Shown: piece by piece, positions 34,043-46,260 of the stretch
How positions within the stretch are numbered: position 1 is the stretch's first letter
Layout of the letters: every line of letters begins with the position of its first letter
Assembly: GCF_042453785.1 (NCBI RefSeq)
Contig: NC_091675.1
Span: 1,190,501-1,254,500, forward strand
Origin: Malus domestica
Taxonomy: Eukaryota > Streptophyta > Magnoliopsida > Rosales > Rosaceae
Direction: 5' to 3'
DNA: 64,000 nucleotides
The notes under the pieces: model-generated
Seen by the model: only the letters and a program-made list of their open reading frames with translations
The model's database searches: none
What the model was told of the DNA's origin: nothing
Program-made: the position numbers and the translations under genes

Positions 34043-34844
34043 TCATGCACCATTGAGACGAATGTGATGTTTCCCGGCAATTCCCATCCATGAACCGCCG
34101 CCGAAAATGCCTTGATCAGCCACCACTGGAAGATCAAGCGACATGGCTGCCTCCGTCCACATCGAATCATCAAACACCGGGAAGCTCTCGCTCATGTTCC
34201 CCCAGAATATCCCATCCATTCCTTCATTGTTCACACCACTACTCATATTCTTTTCCACTTTCATGCCGTCCTGCTCCGGCAGGGTCTCAGCGCCGCCAGA
34301 ATTATAATTTCCGTGGGGCTGATCGACTTTCACATTCGGAAAATTATTGTGAATAACAGGTACTGCAATATCTTTCACAGGAGCAGCATATATAACATGC
34401 AGGATTAGTCCCAGTACCTGATGGATTGTTCAGCACAAGGGTTTGGTTCGGAATTTGAGGTGGCACGCCGGCATTGGCCGACGAGGGAAATACTTGATGC
34501 TGCAGGTGCTGATTCAGTTGATGATGGTGATAGTTAGGGGCTTGCTGATCTGGCAAATTGAGCTTCGCCTTGGAACCGTAGAGCTTCCTGGCGGCGGCAT
34601 CATAAGCCAGAGCGGCCTCAAAGGAGGTGGCGAAAGTCCCGAGCCAGAGCCGGGCACCGCGGTTGGGCTCGCGGATTTCAGCCACCCATTTCCCCCACGT
34701 CCTTTGCCTGACGCCCTTGTAGGTGCACATAGCGTTCTCCGGCCCTCCTTTCCCCTTCATGCAACCCTTCCTTGAGCTTCCCTGCGCTGGCCGCTTCGCT
34801 GGCTTCTTCTCCGCGACCCCAACACTCATCTCCGACGTCGACAT
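34043..34844 (-). pseudogene. DREB2D-like AP2/ERF gene, copy 1, frameshifted
   Basis: The N-terminal 150 codons are open and include the basic [20 protein letters not shown] block and a full AP2 domain ([21 protein letters not shown]14 and E19 as in DREB proteins). Compared with copies 2 and 3, four extra bases (a TA repeat near 34388-34392) shift the frame after NPACY, and the frame stops soon after. The remaining C-terminal half (IPVIHNN-type to [18 protein letters not shown]) survives downstream in another frame. A truncated DNA-binding protein without the acidic activation region could still be made. TATA-like sequence lies about 120 bp upstream (34966-34972). Confidence 0.88.
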
Positions 34845-35975
34845 TGTGAGAATTTTTTTAGAACAATTGACGACTTTTTTTGTGATTATTATTATTATTA
34901 TTATTTTATTTTATTTTAATTCGGGTGGTGAGTTTGAGAAACCATAACCCGTAACGTTGGCGATCCTTATATGAGGAAGGCAGACGTGACCTGAAACGTG
35001 GCTTGTGGAGGATTAGGGCTTGAATACTTGGCATGGTGAACTGGAGATATCGTGTCCATGGCTAGCCTCACTGTTTAAATCTCTAATACACACTTGGCTT
35101 ACACCCTTGCTTGCTTTTTTGCTCAGGTGGCAATCGGAGAGGAGCAGAATTCCAGTTTTGCTTTCTCATTTTTCATTTTTTTCTTTTATTAAATCCGAAA
35201 TACAATTATATAGAAGAGTCACATTGGATCTTTAACTCAGAGATGAATCGTAATGAATGAATAACAATAGAAGAGAAAATTTTTAAACTAAATAGAAACT
35301 TGACTGAATAGACTTTCTGAAGTTGACTGAAAATTCATATGAGAGAAAAGTGGATGAATAACAATAGAAGAGAAAATTTTTAAACTAAATAGAAAATTGA
35401 CTAAGTATGACTTTCTGAAGTTGACCGAAAATTCATATGAGAGAAAAGTGGATGAATAACACTAGAAGAGAAAAATTTTAAACTGTACATAAAACTAACT
35501 GTCTTTCTGAAGCTGAATGAAAGTTAAGACAAGTTAGAAATGGATGAATAACAGTAGGAGAGAACACTTTTAAACTGTACAGAAAACTGACTGAGTATGT
35601 ATTTCTGAAGAAGAACTAAAAGTTGAGATAAGTGAGACTTATGTACTTTTGAGTAAGAACTAAAATTAAGTTGAGATAAGTGAGAGATTTGTTGACAGTG
35701 GAAACAGATGTTTGTTCTAATTTTTTTTTTCACATTTTATTTAAATTAGAGGATAAACACGTTTACTTTATCATTTTTTTCAATTTTTTTTAAAATAGAG
35801 TGTTTGGGGTTTATGAAAGTATTTTCAAACTTTCTCTATGGAGATATTTGGATAATGGTATCCGTCTTTTCAAGGGTTAAATTTATATTAACATTACAAT
35901 GCGATCCACATCAGATATTAAGTTATAAAATTAATTATTTCGGATATTGAAGTTAACATCAAAACCATATGTATC
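34845..35975. repeat. Spacer with about 100-bp tandem repeat
   Basis: After the DREB2D-1 promoter (to about 35000) a repeat of about 95-100 bp begins near 35254, 35352, 35450 and 35543, each starting atgaataacaatagaagagaa or a variant. Related units occur at 44.8-45.3, 46.3 and 47.0 kb. No gene is seen. Confidence 0.75.
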
Positions 35976-36140
35976 ATGACAGAACAATATTATGGATATC
36001 ATTGTCGCTGATAGCCTGTCAATCAAACACCAAAGTAAAATCTCCATAAAAAAATCAAATAAATAATAAAATATATATAATTCGAGTCCAACAAAAAGTA
36101 AAATCCCCAATTGGGCAAATGTAGCAAGCCCTAATTACAA
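35976..36140 (-). pseudogene. Scrap of GID8 exon 2 and intron 1
   Basis: The segment gacagaacaatattatggatatc through aagccctaattacaaa matches the 5' end of exon 2 and adjoining intron 1 of the GID8-like gene (58150-58340). Only about 16 codons of exon are present, so it cannot code. Confidence 0.8.
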
Positions 36141-36282
36141 AGAAGAATTCACGTCGAATCTTTAAGTTAGAGACGAATCGTAATGGATGAATAACAGAAG
36201 GGAAAATTTTTAAATTATACAGAAAAACTTATTAAGGATGTCAAGTAGAGTTGACTGACAGTTGAGATAAGAAATTTATCTC

Positions 36283-37470
36283 GGCCAAACCCACGATTCA
36301 AATGATACACTTACACATTACGAATTAAACCCTGCGAAGGGACAGACAGTATTGTTTGTTGGGGACATCTCTTACGCAGATGGTTATCCGTTTCATTACA
36401 ATAACCGCAGGGATACGTGGGGAGGTTCGTAGAGAGAAATGTTGCTTACAAACCGTGGATTTGGAATGCAGGAAATCACGAAATCGATTTTGTTCCTGAG
36501 CTTGTATGCATTTTTTTTGCATTGTTTGTTGGTAACCTCTCTTGATGTAATATACGATACAAGTAATTACAATGTTGTTGCAGGGTGAAAATAAACCCTT
36601 CAAACCGTACACACAACGGTATTTTGGTCCCTACGAAGCTTCGGGTATTACGTCTCCTCTTTCGTACTGCATCAAGAAAGCTTCAGCCTATATCATAGTC
36701 TTGTCCTCTTAATCAGCATATGGTAAGAATGCTCAGTTCTCCACATTCATCTTGCGCAAGCAATTTCACAGAACTGTGTCTTTCGTGGTTACTTATGCAT
36801 TGCAGGGAAATATACTCCTCATACAAGTGGCTCGAGGAGGAGCTGCCGAAAGTGAACAGGACAATGACGCCATGGCTTATTGTTCTTATGCATTCTCCAC
36901 TGTATAGCAATTATGTACATCACTATATGGAAGGAGAATCCTTCAGAGTTATGTATGAGGAATGGTTCGTGGACTATAAAGTAGACATTGTCCTCGCCGG
37001 TCATGTTCATGCCTACGAACGATCTGCAAGCGTTACATGCCTGCGAACAACCTATTAAAACTATGGCGGTTTCAGATATGAATGTTTGCATCAGAACGGA
37101 TATAAAAATCTTGCTTACAACATTTCAAATGGACTATGCACTCTGGTAAGCGACCAGTCAGCCCCGGTTTACATAACCATCAGAGATGGAGGAAACCGAG
37201 GATTGGTTACCGAGTACGATGTTAATTCCCATTCTTATTATCTGTGAGCAGTCTTTCCTGTTGATCAAATGTTTTGAAATTGCTGTGGTATTTTGTGTTT
37301 TTCTGCAGAATGACAGAACCACAACCAAGTTACTCAGCTTTCCAGGAAGCTAGCTCTGGTCATGGGATTTTCGATATAAAGAACAGAAGTCATGCATTTT
37401 TCAGTTGGCATCGGAATCAAGACGGGTATATGCAGTTGAAGCTGACTCTTTGTGGTGAAGAACAGATATT
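36283..37470 (+). pseudogene. Purple acid phosphatase pseudogene (exons 4-8)
   Basis: This is a copy of the 3' two-thirds of the phosphatase gene at 14-21 kb. Exon 4-, 5-, 6-, 7- and 8-like segments begin at about 36283, 36584, 36806, 37096 and 37309. Damage relative to the parent includes one base lost in the G-run at about 36417, an in-frame TAA near the end of exon 5 (about 36711), one base lost near the start of exon 6 (about 36819), a lost acceptor before exon 7, and a divergent C-terminus. Exons 1-3 are absent. The metal-binding blocks are still readable. Intron 5 lacks the Copia element. Confidence 0.9.
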
Positions 37471-39667
37471 GAATTCAATGAGTTCTGAGTTAGACAAAAC
37501 ACGACGGTTTGATTATTTCGTCTTTCTATATTAACCAGGCGAGCCTTTATTTCGTCTATATCTTATTTCTATATTAATTGGGCGAACCTTTTGAGTTTTG
37601 AACTAGACTAGGCGCGATGGTTAAATTATTTTATCTATTTCATCTTTCTATATTTTGTGATCGAGTTTCATTCTGAATCTTGTAAGTTATCCAATTCAAT
37701 CTAACACATCAGAACTCGTTCATCGAACTACTAGCATAGATAATGAAATTATGACTCCAAGTCCAATTGCAATAAGTGCACTTGCAGAATTGGCTCTAAA
37801 TCCCAGCATTGATAAATATACAAGATGCTTGTGGAATAAAAGGGACAGATATGGCTTGCAACAAAGATAGAAATGAATTAAGCTCAAATGTTAGACTTCC
37901 CCAAGAGGCAGGAAGAGGGATCCTCCATATCCTAATAACGAGACTATAAAACTTCCCACCAAAAGGAGGAATCAAACCAGGAAAGGAAATAGATTAAATC
38001 CTATAATAAGATGAAATAGATGAAATAATCAAATTGTTGTGCCAAAGCTAATTTAGAGGACTCATATGGTTCTCCAGATTAGATTGAAGTGAATAACTCA
38101 TAAGATTCAAAATGGAATAAAAAGATAATAGACAAAATAATCCAACCGTCATGCATAGTCTAACTCAGAACTTAGAGGGCTCGCCTTGTTGATAAAAAGG
38201 ACGAAATAATTTATCCCTCATGCCTAGTCTAACTCAAAATTCAGAAAGTTTGTTTGGTGCCTCATATTAAACCAAGTTAGACAACTCACAAGATTCTAAA
38301 AGAAAATCATTCACATAATATAGAAGAGATAGAGTAGAGCCCCAGATATATTTATACTTGTATATATGTATTTCGTTCATATCATAAATGCATACACAGG
38401 GAGCACTTGCAACAAACCCCTGCAAGCTGCGACTCATTTACAAACCCTGCACATAACTTTTTTTTTTTTTTGTTTCTTAGTACACAACTAAAAATTTTGC
38501 CCAAAAAATCTACAGATTAAACGAATTAAAAAAAAATGTGTCTATATCATTTCTTACGAAGTAAATACTAGTACATGCTTAAGACAAGAAGAGAAATAAA
38601 GTTTCTTTAGCACAAGAATGTACATCAAGGCTTAGTATGACATAATGAATGAAAGATAGATGAACAAAACTATACATTAGAGCCCAGTCGTCGAACTATT
38701 ATCATAGCCTACCCTTATACACACTTTCTAATACTGTAAATAATAAAATTATGACTCATCAACTCCAGTTGCAATAAGTGCACTTGCAGAATTGGCAATA
38801 GATCCCAGCATTAACAAAAATACATGATGCTTGTTGAATGAAGGGACAAATATGGCTTGGAAACAGAGAGAGAGAGAGAGATGAAGTAATGCCTCAACTG
38901 TTGTACGGATAAGCTCAAACCTTAAACTCCCCCAAGAGGTAGGAAGAGGAATCGTCCAAATCCTGATGATGATCCTAGAAAACTTCCCATCAAAATTTGG
39001 AATCAAATCAGGAACGAAATAATTGGAATTAAATTCCATAATGAGACGAAATAGGCGAAGTGCAATAGTAAATTAAGAGGATTTATATGGTGCTTCAGAT
39101 TAGATTGAATTAGATAACTCACAAAAATTATAATGGAAATAATTCACATAATTAACTATTGTGCCTAGGCTAACTCGAGACTCAAAAAACTCGTCTAGTT
39201 ATCAGATTTCAAAAGGCTTACCTGGTTAATATGATAGGTGAAAAAGATGCATCTGATCTAACTCAGAAGGCTCGTCTAGTGCCTCAAATTAAATTAAATT
39301 GAATACACATCACATAACATCTGCGTACTTGGATATTGTATTTTATTCATATCATACATACACAAGGACAATAGAACTTGCAAGAAACCTTGCAAGCTGC
39401 GACTCTTTTACATTACCCTGCACATTACATTCTTTTGAGTACACTCCCAAAAAATCTAAAAAGATTAAAAGAAGAAAACCTTAATGGTCTTATTGAAATG
39501 ACCACGACAAGGCGCAGAAAAACTCATGCGACGCCGCAGCCCTTTAGATATTTATACACACCCTACTATACATAATGTGGGCGTATGAAGCACTGAAGAG
39601 TACCTTGTGCAACTTTATTTACCAAGCCACCACCTTTGATCTCTGTCCCTTCAATTTTGATTTTGCA
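37471..39667. other. Duplicated spacer, no gene
   Basis: This parallels the sequence after the intact phosphatase gene (21645-23401): the same short phrases built on ctaactcagaac, the same cacttgcaacaaacccctgcaagctgcgactc block (38400-38440) and the same stretch leading into a DREB2D 3' end. A (GA)n run lies at 38868-38881. No coding frame is supported. Confidence 0.6.
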
Positions 39668-40480
39668 TCATGCACCATTGGGACGATGCAATGTTTCCCA
39701 GCAATTTCCATCCACAAAACCGTGGTCGAAAATCCCTTGATAAGCCACCACTGGAAGATCAAGCGATATGGCTTCCTCCGTCCATATCCAGTCATCAAAT
39801 ACCGGAAAGTTGTCGCTCATGTTCCCCCAGAATATCCCATCCATTCCTTCATTGTTCACACCACTGCTCATATTCTTTTCCACTTTCCTGCCACCCTGCT
39901 CCGGCAGAGTCTCAGCCCCGCCAGAATTATAATTTCCGTGGGGCTGATCCACTTTCGCATTCGGAAAATTATTGTGAATAACAGGTACTGCAATATCTTT
40001 CACAGGAGGAGCATAACATGCAGGATTAGTCCCAGTACCTGATGGATTGTTCTGCACAAGGGTTTGGTTCGGGATTTGAGGTGGCACGCGGGGATTGGCC
40101 GACGAGGGAAATACTTGATGCTGCGGGTGCTGATTCAGTTGATGAGGGTGATATTTAGGGGCTTGCTGATCTGGCAAATTGAGCTGCGCCTCCGAACCGT
40201 AGAGCTTCCGAGCAGCCGCATCATAAGCCAGAGCAGCCTCATAGGAGGTGTCGTAAGTCCCGAGCCAGAGCCGGGGGCCGCGGTTGGGCTCGCGGATTTC
40301 CGCCACCCATTTCCCCCACATTCTTTGCCTGACGCCCTTGTAAGTGCACATAGCGTTCTCCGGCCCTCCTTTCCCCCTCATGCAACCCTTCCTCGAGCTT
40401 CCCTGTGCTGGCAGCTTCGCCGGCTTCTTCTCCGGAACCCCAACACTGCTACTACCATCACTCATCTCCCACTTGGACAT
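39668..40480 (-). CDS. DREB2D: DREB2D-like AP2/ERF transcription factor, copy 2
   Basis: A single-exon open frame of 270 aa. The Lys-rich block ([20 protein letters not shown]) and AP2 domain lie at about residues 27-95; the DREB-type V14/E19 pair is present. I recall Arabidopsis DREB2D (At1g75490) as the closest relative; DREB2 proteins bind DRE/CRT elements and act in drought or heat responses. The C-terminal acidic/aromatic end ([18 protein letters not shown]) may be the activation region. Unlike copies 1 and 3, the AP2 domain carries RQRMWGKW and [11 protein letters not shown] in place of RQRTWGKW and [11 protein letters not shown], which hints at relaxed or altered constraint. TATA-like sequence at about 40576-40582. 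Confidence 0.92.
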   Translation of the reverse strand: MSKWEMSDGSSSVGVPEKKPAKLPAQGSSRKGCMRGKGGPENAMCTYKGVRQRMWGKWVAEIREPNRGPRLWLGTYDTSYEAALAYDAAARKLYGSEAQLNLPDQQAPKYHPHQLNQHPQHQVFPSSANPRVPPQIPNQTLVQNNPSGTGTNPACYAPPVKDIAVPVIHNNFPNAKVDQPHGNYNSGGAETLPEQGGRKVEKNMSSGVNNEGMDGIFWGNMSDNFPVFDDWIWTEEAISLDLPVVAYQGIFDHGFVDGNCWETLHRPNGA

Positions 40481-41213
40481 TGTGAGAATTTTTTTAGAAG
40501 AGTTGAGGATTTTTTTTTTTTTTTTTTTTTAATTCGGGTGGTGAGTTTGAGAAACCATAACCCACAAGGGTGCAGGTACTTATATGAGGAGGAAGGCAGA
40601 CATGACCTGAAACGTGGCTTGTGGAGGAGTAGGGCTTGAATACTTGGCATGGTGAACTGGAAATATCGTGTCTATGCTAGCCTCACTGTTTAAATCTCTT
40701 ATACACACTTGGTTTACACCTTTGTTTGCTTTCTTGCTCATGTGGCAATCGGAGAGGAGCAGAATTCCAGTTTTGCTTTCTCATTTTTCTTTTTTTTTTC
40801 TTTTATTAAATCCGAAATACAATTACATAGAAGTTGGATCATTCCAATTAACTCAGTTTTCTTTTCACCTTTTTAATTTAAATAACAGGTAAGATAAACA
40901 TGCTAACTTCATGTTTTTTTTTTTTCAAAATATTTGGAAAAGAAAGTGCTTGGGGTTTATGGACGCTTTCTTCTTTTCTTTCTGGAGGTATTTCGATGAT
41001 GGTAGTTTTTTTAAAGGGTGAAATTTATAATAACCTTTGAAACCACGGCGGATATTCAGTAATAATATTATTTGGATATTAAAGTTATAAAATTATAACC
41101 TAAGAATAATAGAAAGGAACAAATGGTGTAGTTACAAGAAGATTTTGATTAATAAGTTTTAGAACATAAAAATCGCCTGCCATAACCTAAGAATAATATA
41201 AAGGAACAAAAGT
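40481..41213. other. DREB2D-2 promoter and spacer
   Basis: The first 150 bases are near-identical to the promoters of copies 1 and 3, including the TATA-like tatatgagg and a conserved cctgaaacgtggcttgtggagg phrase. Beyond that the sequence is AT-rich without genes. Confidence 0.55.
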
Positions 41214-41452
41214 TGTTCAAAAGTTTTGAAATTGCGGTGGTATTTTGTGTTTTTCTGCAGAATGACAGAACCACAGCCAAGTTCCAGGAAGCTAGCTTCG
41301 GTCATGGGATTTTCGATACAAAGAACGGAACTCATGCATTTTTCAGTTGGCATCAGAATCAAGACGGGTATGCCGTTGAAGCTGATTCTCTGTGGTTGAA
41401 GAACAGATATTGGAACAGTTTTGAAAAGTCATCATCCTTAGATGCATTCTAG
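41214..41452 (+). pseudogene. Purple acid phosphatase pseudogene (last exon only)
   Basis: The final exon and the end of intron 7 are repeated a third time. The exon begins near 41261 after ttctgcag. Nine bases (tactcagct of the parent) are lost between 41281 and 41286, which keeps the frame, and the exon otherwise stays open through [14 protein letters not shown] to a stop at 41450. The 3' UTR with AATAAA (about 41630) is also copied. With no upstream exons it cannot encode an enzyme. Confidence 0.9.
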
Positions 41453-43560
41453 ATCAAGTTTTCAATGCCCTCCAACCATGTAGACTTGCTGCACAAGTTT
41501 TCACTCACCTGCCATAACTAATGGTTGCAGAAGTTGTTTATATATGTGTAAATTTAAAAGTAAGGAGATTGGAACAGTGAGAAGGGTTTCATGTAATCTA
41601 TATAGAATACCACTCTAATCATCATCCTGAATAAAACAGTCTGTTTTCCATCCAAAGATAAAACAATTTTGGCTGCTGTTTTTGTGTTGTCAGTCACCAC
41701 TTTCTTTTTATCCTTTTTTGAAGAGAAAGGGTTTCATCACAGATGAAGTACGGAAGTGAATTCAAAACAATTTTTCTTTATGTCCGTCCTTTTATATTAA
41801 CATGACGAGTCTTATGAATTCTGAGTTAGATCACACGAGCAGGCTCTATGAGTTTTGACTATAAAATTTCCAATCAAAAGTTGGAATCAAACCAGGAATG
41901 GAGATAATTGAAATTGTGTCATAACAAGACGAACAGACGAAATAATCCAACTGTCATGCTAGGCTAACTTATACGACTCATATAATGCCTAAATTTAGAT
42001 TGAATTGAATAACTCACATTTAGAATGGAATAGAAAGACAAAATAGACAAAATAATCAATCTGTATTTAACTCAAAACTCAGAAGACTCGCATGATTGAT
42101 ATAGGACGAAATAATTTAATCGTCATGTCTAGTCTAACTCATAACTTATAAAGCTCATTCAAGCCTGATGAGATTAGACTAAATTATATAATTCACAAGA
42201 TGAAAAAAAAATTAAAGGAAATTGAGGGATAAAAACGAAGCAGGAGTTTGCTAAAGAAGAAAAAATGTGTGTATGGCCTACAGATTAAACGGATCAAATT
42301 AAAAAGAAAAATTAATATTGGGGGATAAAAAAACATGAGTGTACAAAAGAAGAAAAAAAGTGTGCCTATATCATTCTTACAAAGTAAATAACTAGTACAT
42401 GCATAATTAAGACAGGAAGAGAAACAAAGTTCTTTGGCATAAGAAACTACACATCAAGGCTTAGCGTGACAAAAATGAATGGAAGAGAGATGAATAAAGC
42501 TACATATCAGAGTTTAGTCGTCCAACTACCATCATAGCCCCCACCCTTAGACACAATTCAAATATGATAAACAATAAAATTACTACTCATCAACTTCAGT
42601 GGTAATAAGTTGCAGAATTAGCAATAAATCCCAGCATTGACAAAAATACATGATGCTTGTTGAATGAAAGGGACAAACATGGCTTGAAAACAGAGATAGA
42701 GATGATCTAATGACTGAAATGTTGTACGGATAAGCTCAAACCTTAAACTTCCCCAAGAGGTAGGAAGAGGAATCCTCCAAATCCCGATGAAGATAGTAGA
42801 AAACTTCCCATCAAAATTTGGAATCAAACTAAGGAAGGAAACAATTGGAATTAAATCCCATAATGAGACGAAATAGGCGAAGTAATCCAACTGTTGTGTA
42901 AAAGTTAATTCAGAAGACTCATATAGTGCCTTAGATTAGATTGAATTAGATAACTTACAAAAATTAGAATAGAAATCATTCATAATTAACCATTGTGCCT
43001 ATTGTAACTCAGAAAGCTCATCTAGTTAACTAAGAACTCAAAAGGCACATACGAACAAGAAAGGTCATGATCTAACTCAGAAAGCTCGTCCAGTGCCTCA
43101 AATTAGATTAAATTGGACAACAAATCACAAAATATAGAAAGAAATAGTAAAGCCACAAATACATTGTTTACTTGTATTTGCCTTTTATTCATATCATACA
43201 TACACACAATGGCACTTGCAACAAACCCTGCAAGCTGCGACTCTTTTACAATACCCAGCACATTATATTCTTTAGAGTACACTCCTAAACTCAAAACTAA
43301 AAACATGAAAAAAAGAAAGCCTTATTGGTCTTATTGGTTTATGATATATAAAGCACATTGGAATGACCACGACAAAGCGCAGAAAAACTCATGCGGCGCC
43401 GCAGCCTTATGGACATTTATACATACCTCTATATATTTGTACTATATATATACACCCCCTCCTATATATATTTGCACATATGAAGCATTGAAGAGTACCT
43501 TTTGCAACTTTATTTACCAAGCCACCACCTTTGATCTCTATACCTTCAATTTGATTGACA
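41453..43560. other. Duplicated spacer, no gene
   Basis: Third copy of the phosphatase-DREB2D spacer. The stretch 43201-43400 preserves the uninterrupted sequence tttatgatatataaagcaca, which is the empty counterpart of the 10.4-kb element's insertion site in the first copy. Confidence 0.65.
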
Positions 43561-44409
43561 TCATGCACCATTGAGACGAATGCGATGTTCCCAGAAATTT
43601 CCATCCATGAAGCCGCAGCCGAAAATGCCTTGATCAGCCACCCCTGGAAGATCAAGCGACATGGCTGCCTCCGTCCATATTGAGTCATCAAACACCGGAA
43701 AGCTCTCGCTCATGTTCCCCCAAAATATCCCATCCATTCCTTCATTGGTCACACCACTACTCATATTATTTTCCACTTTCATGCCGCCCTGCTCCGGCAG
43801 GATCTCAGCCCCGCCAGAATTATAATTTCCGAGGGGCTGATCCACTTTCACATTCGGAAAATTATTGTGAACAACAGGTACTGCAATATCTTTCACAGGA
43901 GGAGCATAACATGCAGGATTAGTCCCAGTACCTGATGGATTGTTCTGCACAAGGGTTTGGTTAGGAATTTGAGGTGGCACGCCGGCATTGGCCGACGAGG
44001 GAAATACTTGATGCTGCAGGTGCTGATTCAGTTGATAATGGTGATAGTTAGGGGCTTGCTGATCTGGCAAATTGAGCTTCGCTTCGGAACCGTAGAGCTT
44101 CCTGGCGGCGGCATCATAAGCCAGAGCAGCCTCATAGGAGGTGTCGAAAGTTCCGAGCCAGAGCCGGGCCCCGCGGTTGGGCTCGCGGATTTCAGCCACC
44201 CATTTCCCCCACGTCCTTTGCCTGACGCCCTTGTAAGTGCACATAGCGTTCTCCGGCCCTCCTTTCCCCCTCATGCAACCCTTCCTCGAGCTTCCCTGCG
44301 CTGGCCGCTTCGCCAGCTTCTTCTCCGCAACCCCAACACTGCTACTACCACCACTCATCTCCGCAACCCCAGCACTGCTATTACCACCACTCATCTCCAT
44401 CGTCGACAT
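43561..44409 (-). CDS. DREB2D: DREB2D-like AP2/ERF transcription factor, copy 3
   Basis: A single-exon open frame of 282 aa, the best-preserved of the three copies. The AP2 domain has the usual [20 protein letters not shown] and [20 protein letters not shown] sequence. The N-terminus contains a short tandem duplication: [12 protein letters not shown] followed by [12 protein letters not shown], which is absent from the other copies. The C-terminus ends in the same [18 protein letters not shown] region. As for copy 2, DREB2D of Arabidopsis is the closest relative I recall. TATA-like sequence at about 44509-44516. Confidence 0.93.
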   Translation of the reverse strand: MSTMEMSGGNSSAGVAEMSGGSSSVGVAEKKLAKRPAQGSSRKGCMRGKGGPENAMCTYKGVRQRTWGKWVAEIREPNRGARLWLGTFDTSYEAALAYDAAARKLYGSEAKLNLPDQQAPNYHHYQLNQHLQHQVFPSSANAGVPPQIPNQTLVQNNPSGTGTNPACYAPPVKDIAVPVVHNNFPNVKVDQPLGNYNSGGAEILPEQGGMKVENNMSSGVTNEGMDGIFWGNMSESFPVFDDSIWTEAAMSLDLPGVADQGIFGCGFMDGNFWEHRIRLNGA

Positions 44410-46030
44410 TGTGAGAACTTTTTGAGAAGAATTGAGGATTTTTTCCGCGATTTTTTTATTTAATTCGGGTGGTGAGCTTGAGAAACCATAACCCGTAACG
44501 CTGCCGATACTTATATGAGGAGGAAGGCAGACAAGACCTGAAACGTGGCTTGTGGAGGATTAGGGCTTTGAATACTTGGCATGGTGAACGGGAGATATCG
44601 TGTCCATGGCTAGCCTCATTGTTCAAATCTCTAATACACACTTGGCTTACACCTTTGCTTACTTCCTTGCTCATGTGGCAATCGGAGAGGAGCAAAATTC
44701 CAGTTTTGCTTTCTCATTTTTCATTTTTTTTCTTTTATTATATTCGGAATACAATTACACAAAAGATTCACGTCGGATCTTTAACTCAGAGATGAATTGT
44801 AATGGATGAATAACAGTAGAAGAGAAAATTTTCAAACTGTACAGAGTACTGACTGAGTATGACTTTCTGGAGCTGATTGAAAGATAAGTGAAAAGTGGAT
44901 GAATAACAGTAAGAGAGAAATTCTTAAACTATACAAAAAAACTAATGATCTTTCTGAAGCTAAATGAAAGTTCAGATAAATGAGAAATAGATTAATAACA
45001 GTAGGAGAGAAAAAATTTAAACTGTACAGAAAACTAACTGAGCATGTTTTTCTGAAAGACGGTGAAGTTGAGAGAAAACAAAACTGACTGAGCATATAGA
45101 TGAATAACAGTAGGAGAGAAAATTCTTCATCTATACAAGAAACTTACTATCTTTCTGAAGCTGGCTGAGAGTTTAGATATGTGAGAAATGAATGAATAAC
45201 ATTAGGAGAGGAAATGGATGAATAACAGTAGGAGAGAAAATTCTTAAACGGTATAGAAAAATGTAAAGCTTTATGAAAATTGAGATAAGTGAGAAACTTG
45301 TTGACAGTTGAAATAGGTGTTTGTTTATAATTTTCTTTTCACCTTTTATATAAATAACAAGATAAACTTTCTCATTTTTTTTTCAAAATATTTGAAAAAG
45401 AAAAGTATTGGATTAATGAATGTATTTTTTTTCATAGAATCTGTTTTTTTAAGGGTTAAATTTATAACATTACAATGAAATCCACATTTATGTTAAAGTT
45501 GTATAATTATAACCTAAGATTAATAGAAAGGAACAAAAGGTGTAGATACAACAAGATTGATTAATAGGTTTTAGTTCATCTAAACCATTTGTTGTGATAG
45601 TAGACTCACAATATATATCAGAAATATTTGAGAAATTTGCTAAAACATGTATTAGATTTTTATTTTTCATGTTAATAACTATATATTAGTGCCGCAAAAC
45701 CATTTGTATTGGTGTTTGACCCATCCTGAAAGTCTTAGAGATACTTGAAGAAGTCACCGATTTAGTTCTCTCTTGTTTCTATGTATAAAGAGATAAGAAC
45801 TCTATTCTTCTTCGCTCTTTTTTTTTCTTCTCTTTAATTTTATTGTTTTCAATATTTTGGAAAAGGAAAAGTGTTTTGAGTTTACTAGGAAGGGAGATTT
45901 TTGGATGAATAGTGATTTAGTAATGAAGGCTGTGTGAAACAGTTGGAGATAAGATCCTACTTTAGTTCCCAAAACGAGGGCTTGACAATTAGCAGTTTAG
46001 CACGTAAAACCGACGCCGTTGTAACCTAAA
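44410..46030. repeat. DREB2D-3 promoter followed by tandem repeats
   Basis: After the promoter, the 95-110-bp repeat (gaataacagtaggagagaaaa) recurs about five times from 44800 to 45260. It belongs to a larger unit that ends with agttcccaaaacgagggcttgac (45966) and recurs at 46260-46980 and 46990-48240. No gene seen. Confidence 0.65.
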
Positions 46031-46260
46031 TTTTCCTTTCTCCATAGCGTCAATCCAGCTGCTTCATCACTGTCGAAGCAACAAACGACTTCACAGTTTC
46101 TTTAAATCCCAAATTAAAATCACTGTCATCGATAACCTGTCAATAAAACACCAAACTAAAATCCCATAAAAAATCAGATAAATAATAGAATTCGAGTCCA
46201 ACATCAAATAAAATCCCCAAGTGGACAAATGCAGCAAGCCCTAATTACAAATACAAAGAA
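46031..46260 (-). pseudogene. Second scrap of GID8 exon 2 and intron 1
   Basis: The exon 2 coding phrase gtcgaagcaacaaacgac and the intron 1 stretch attcgagtccaacatcaaataaaatcc match 58080-58340. Parts of the exon between these are missing, so it is a decayed fragment. Confidence 0.8.
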
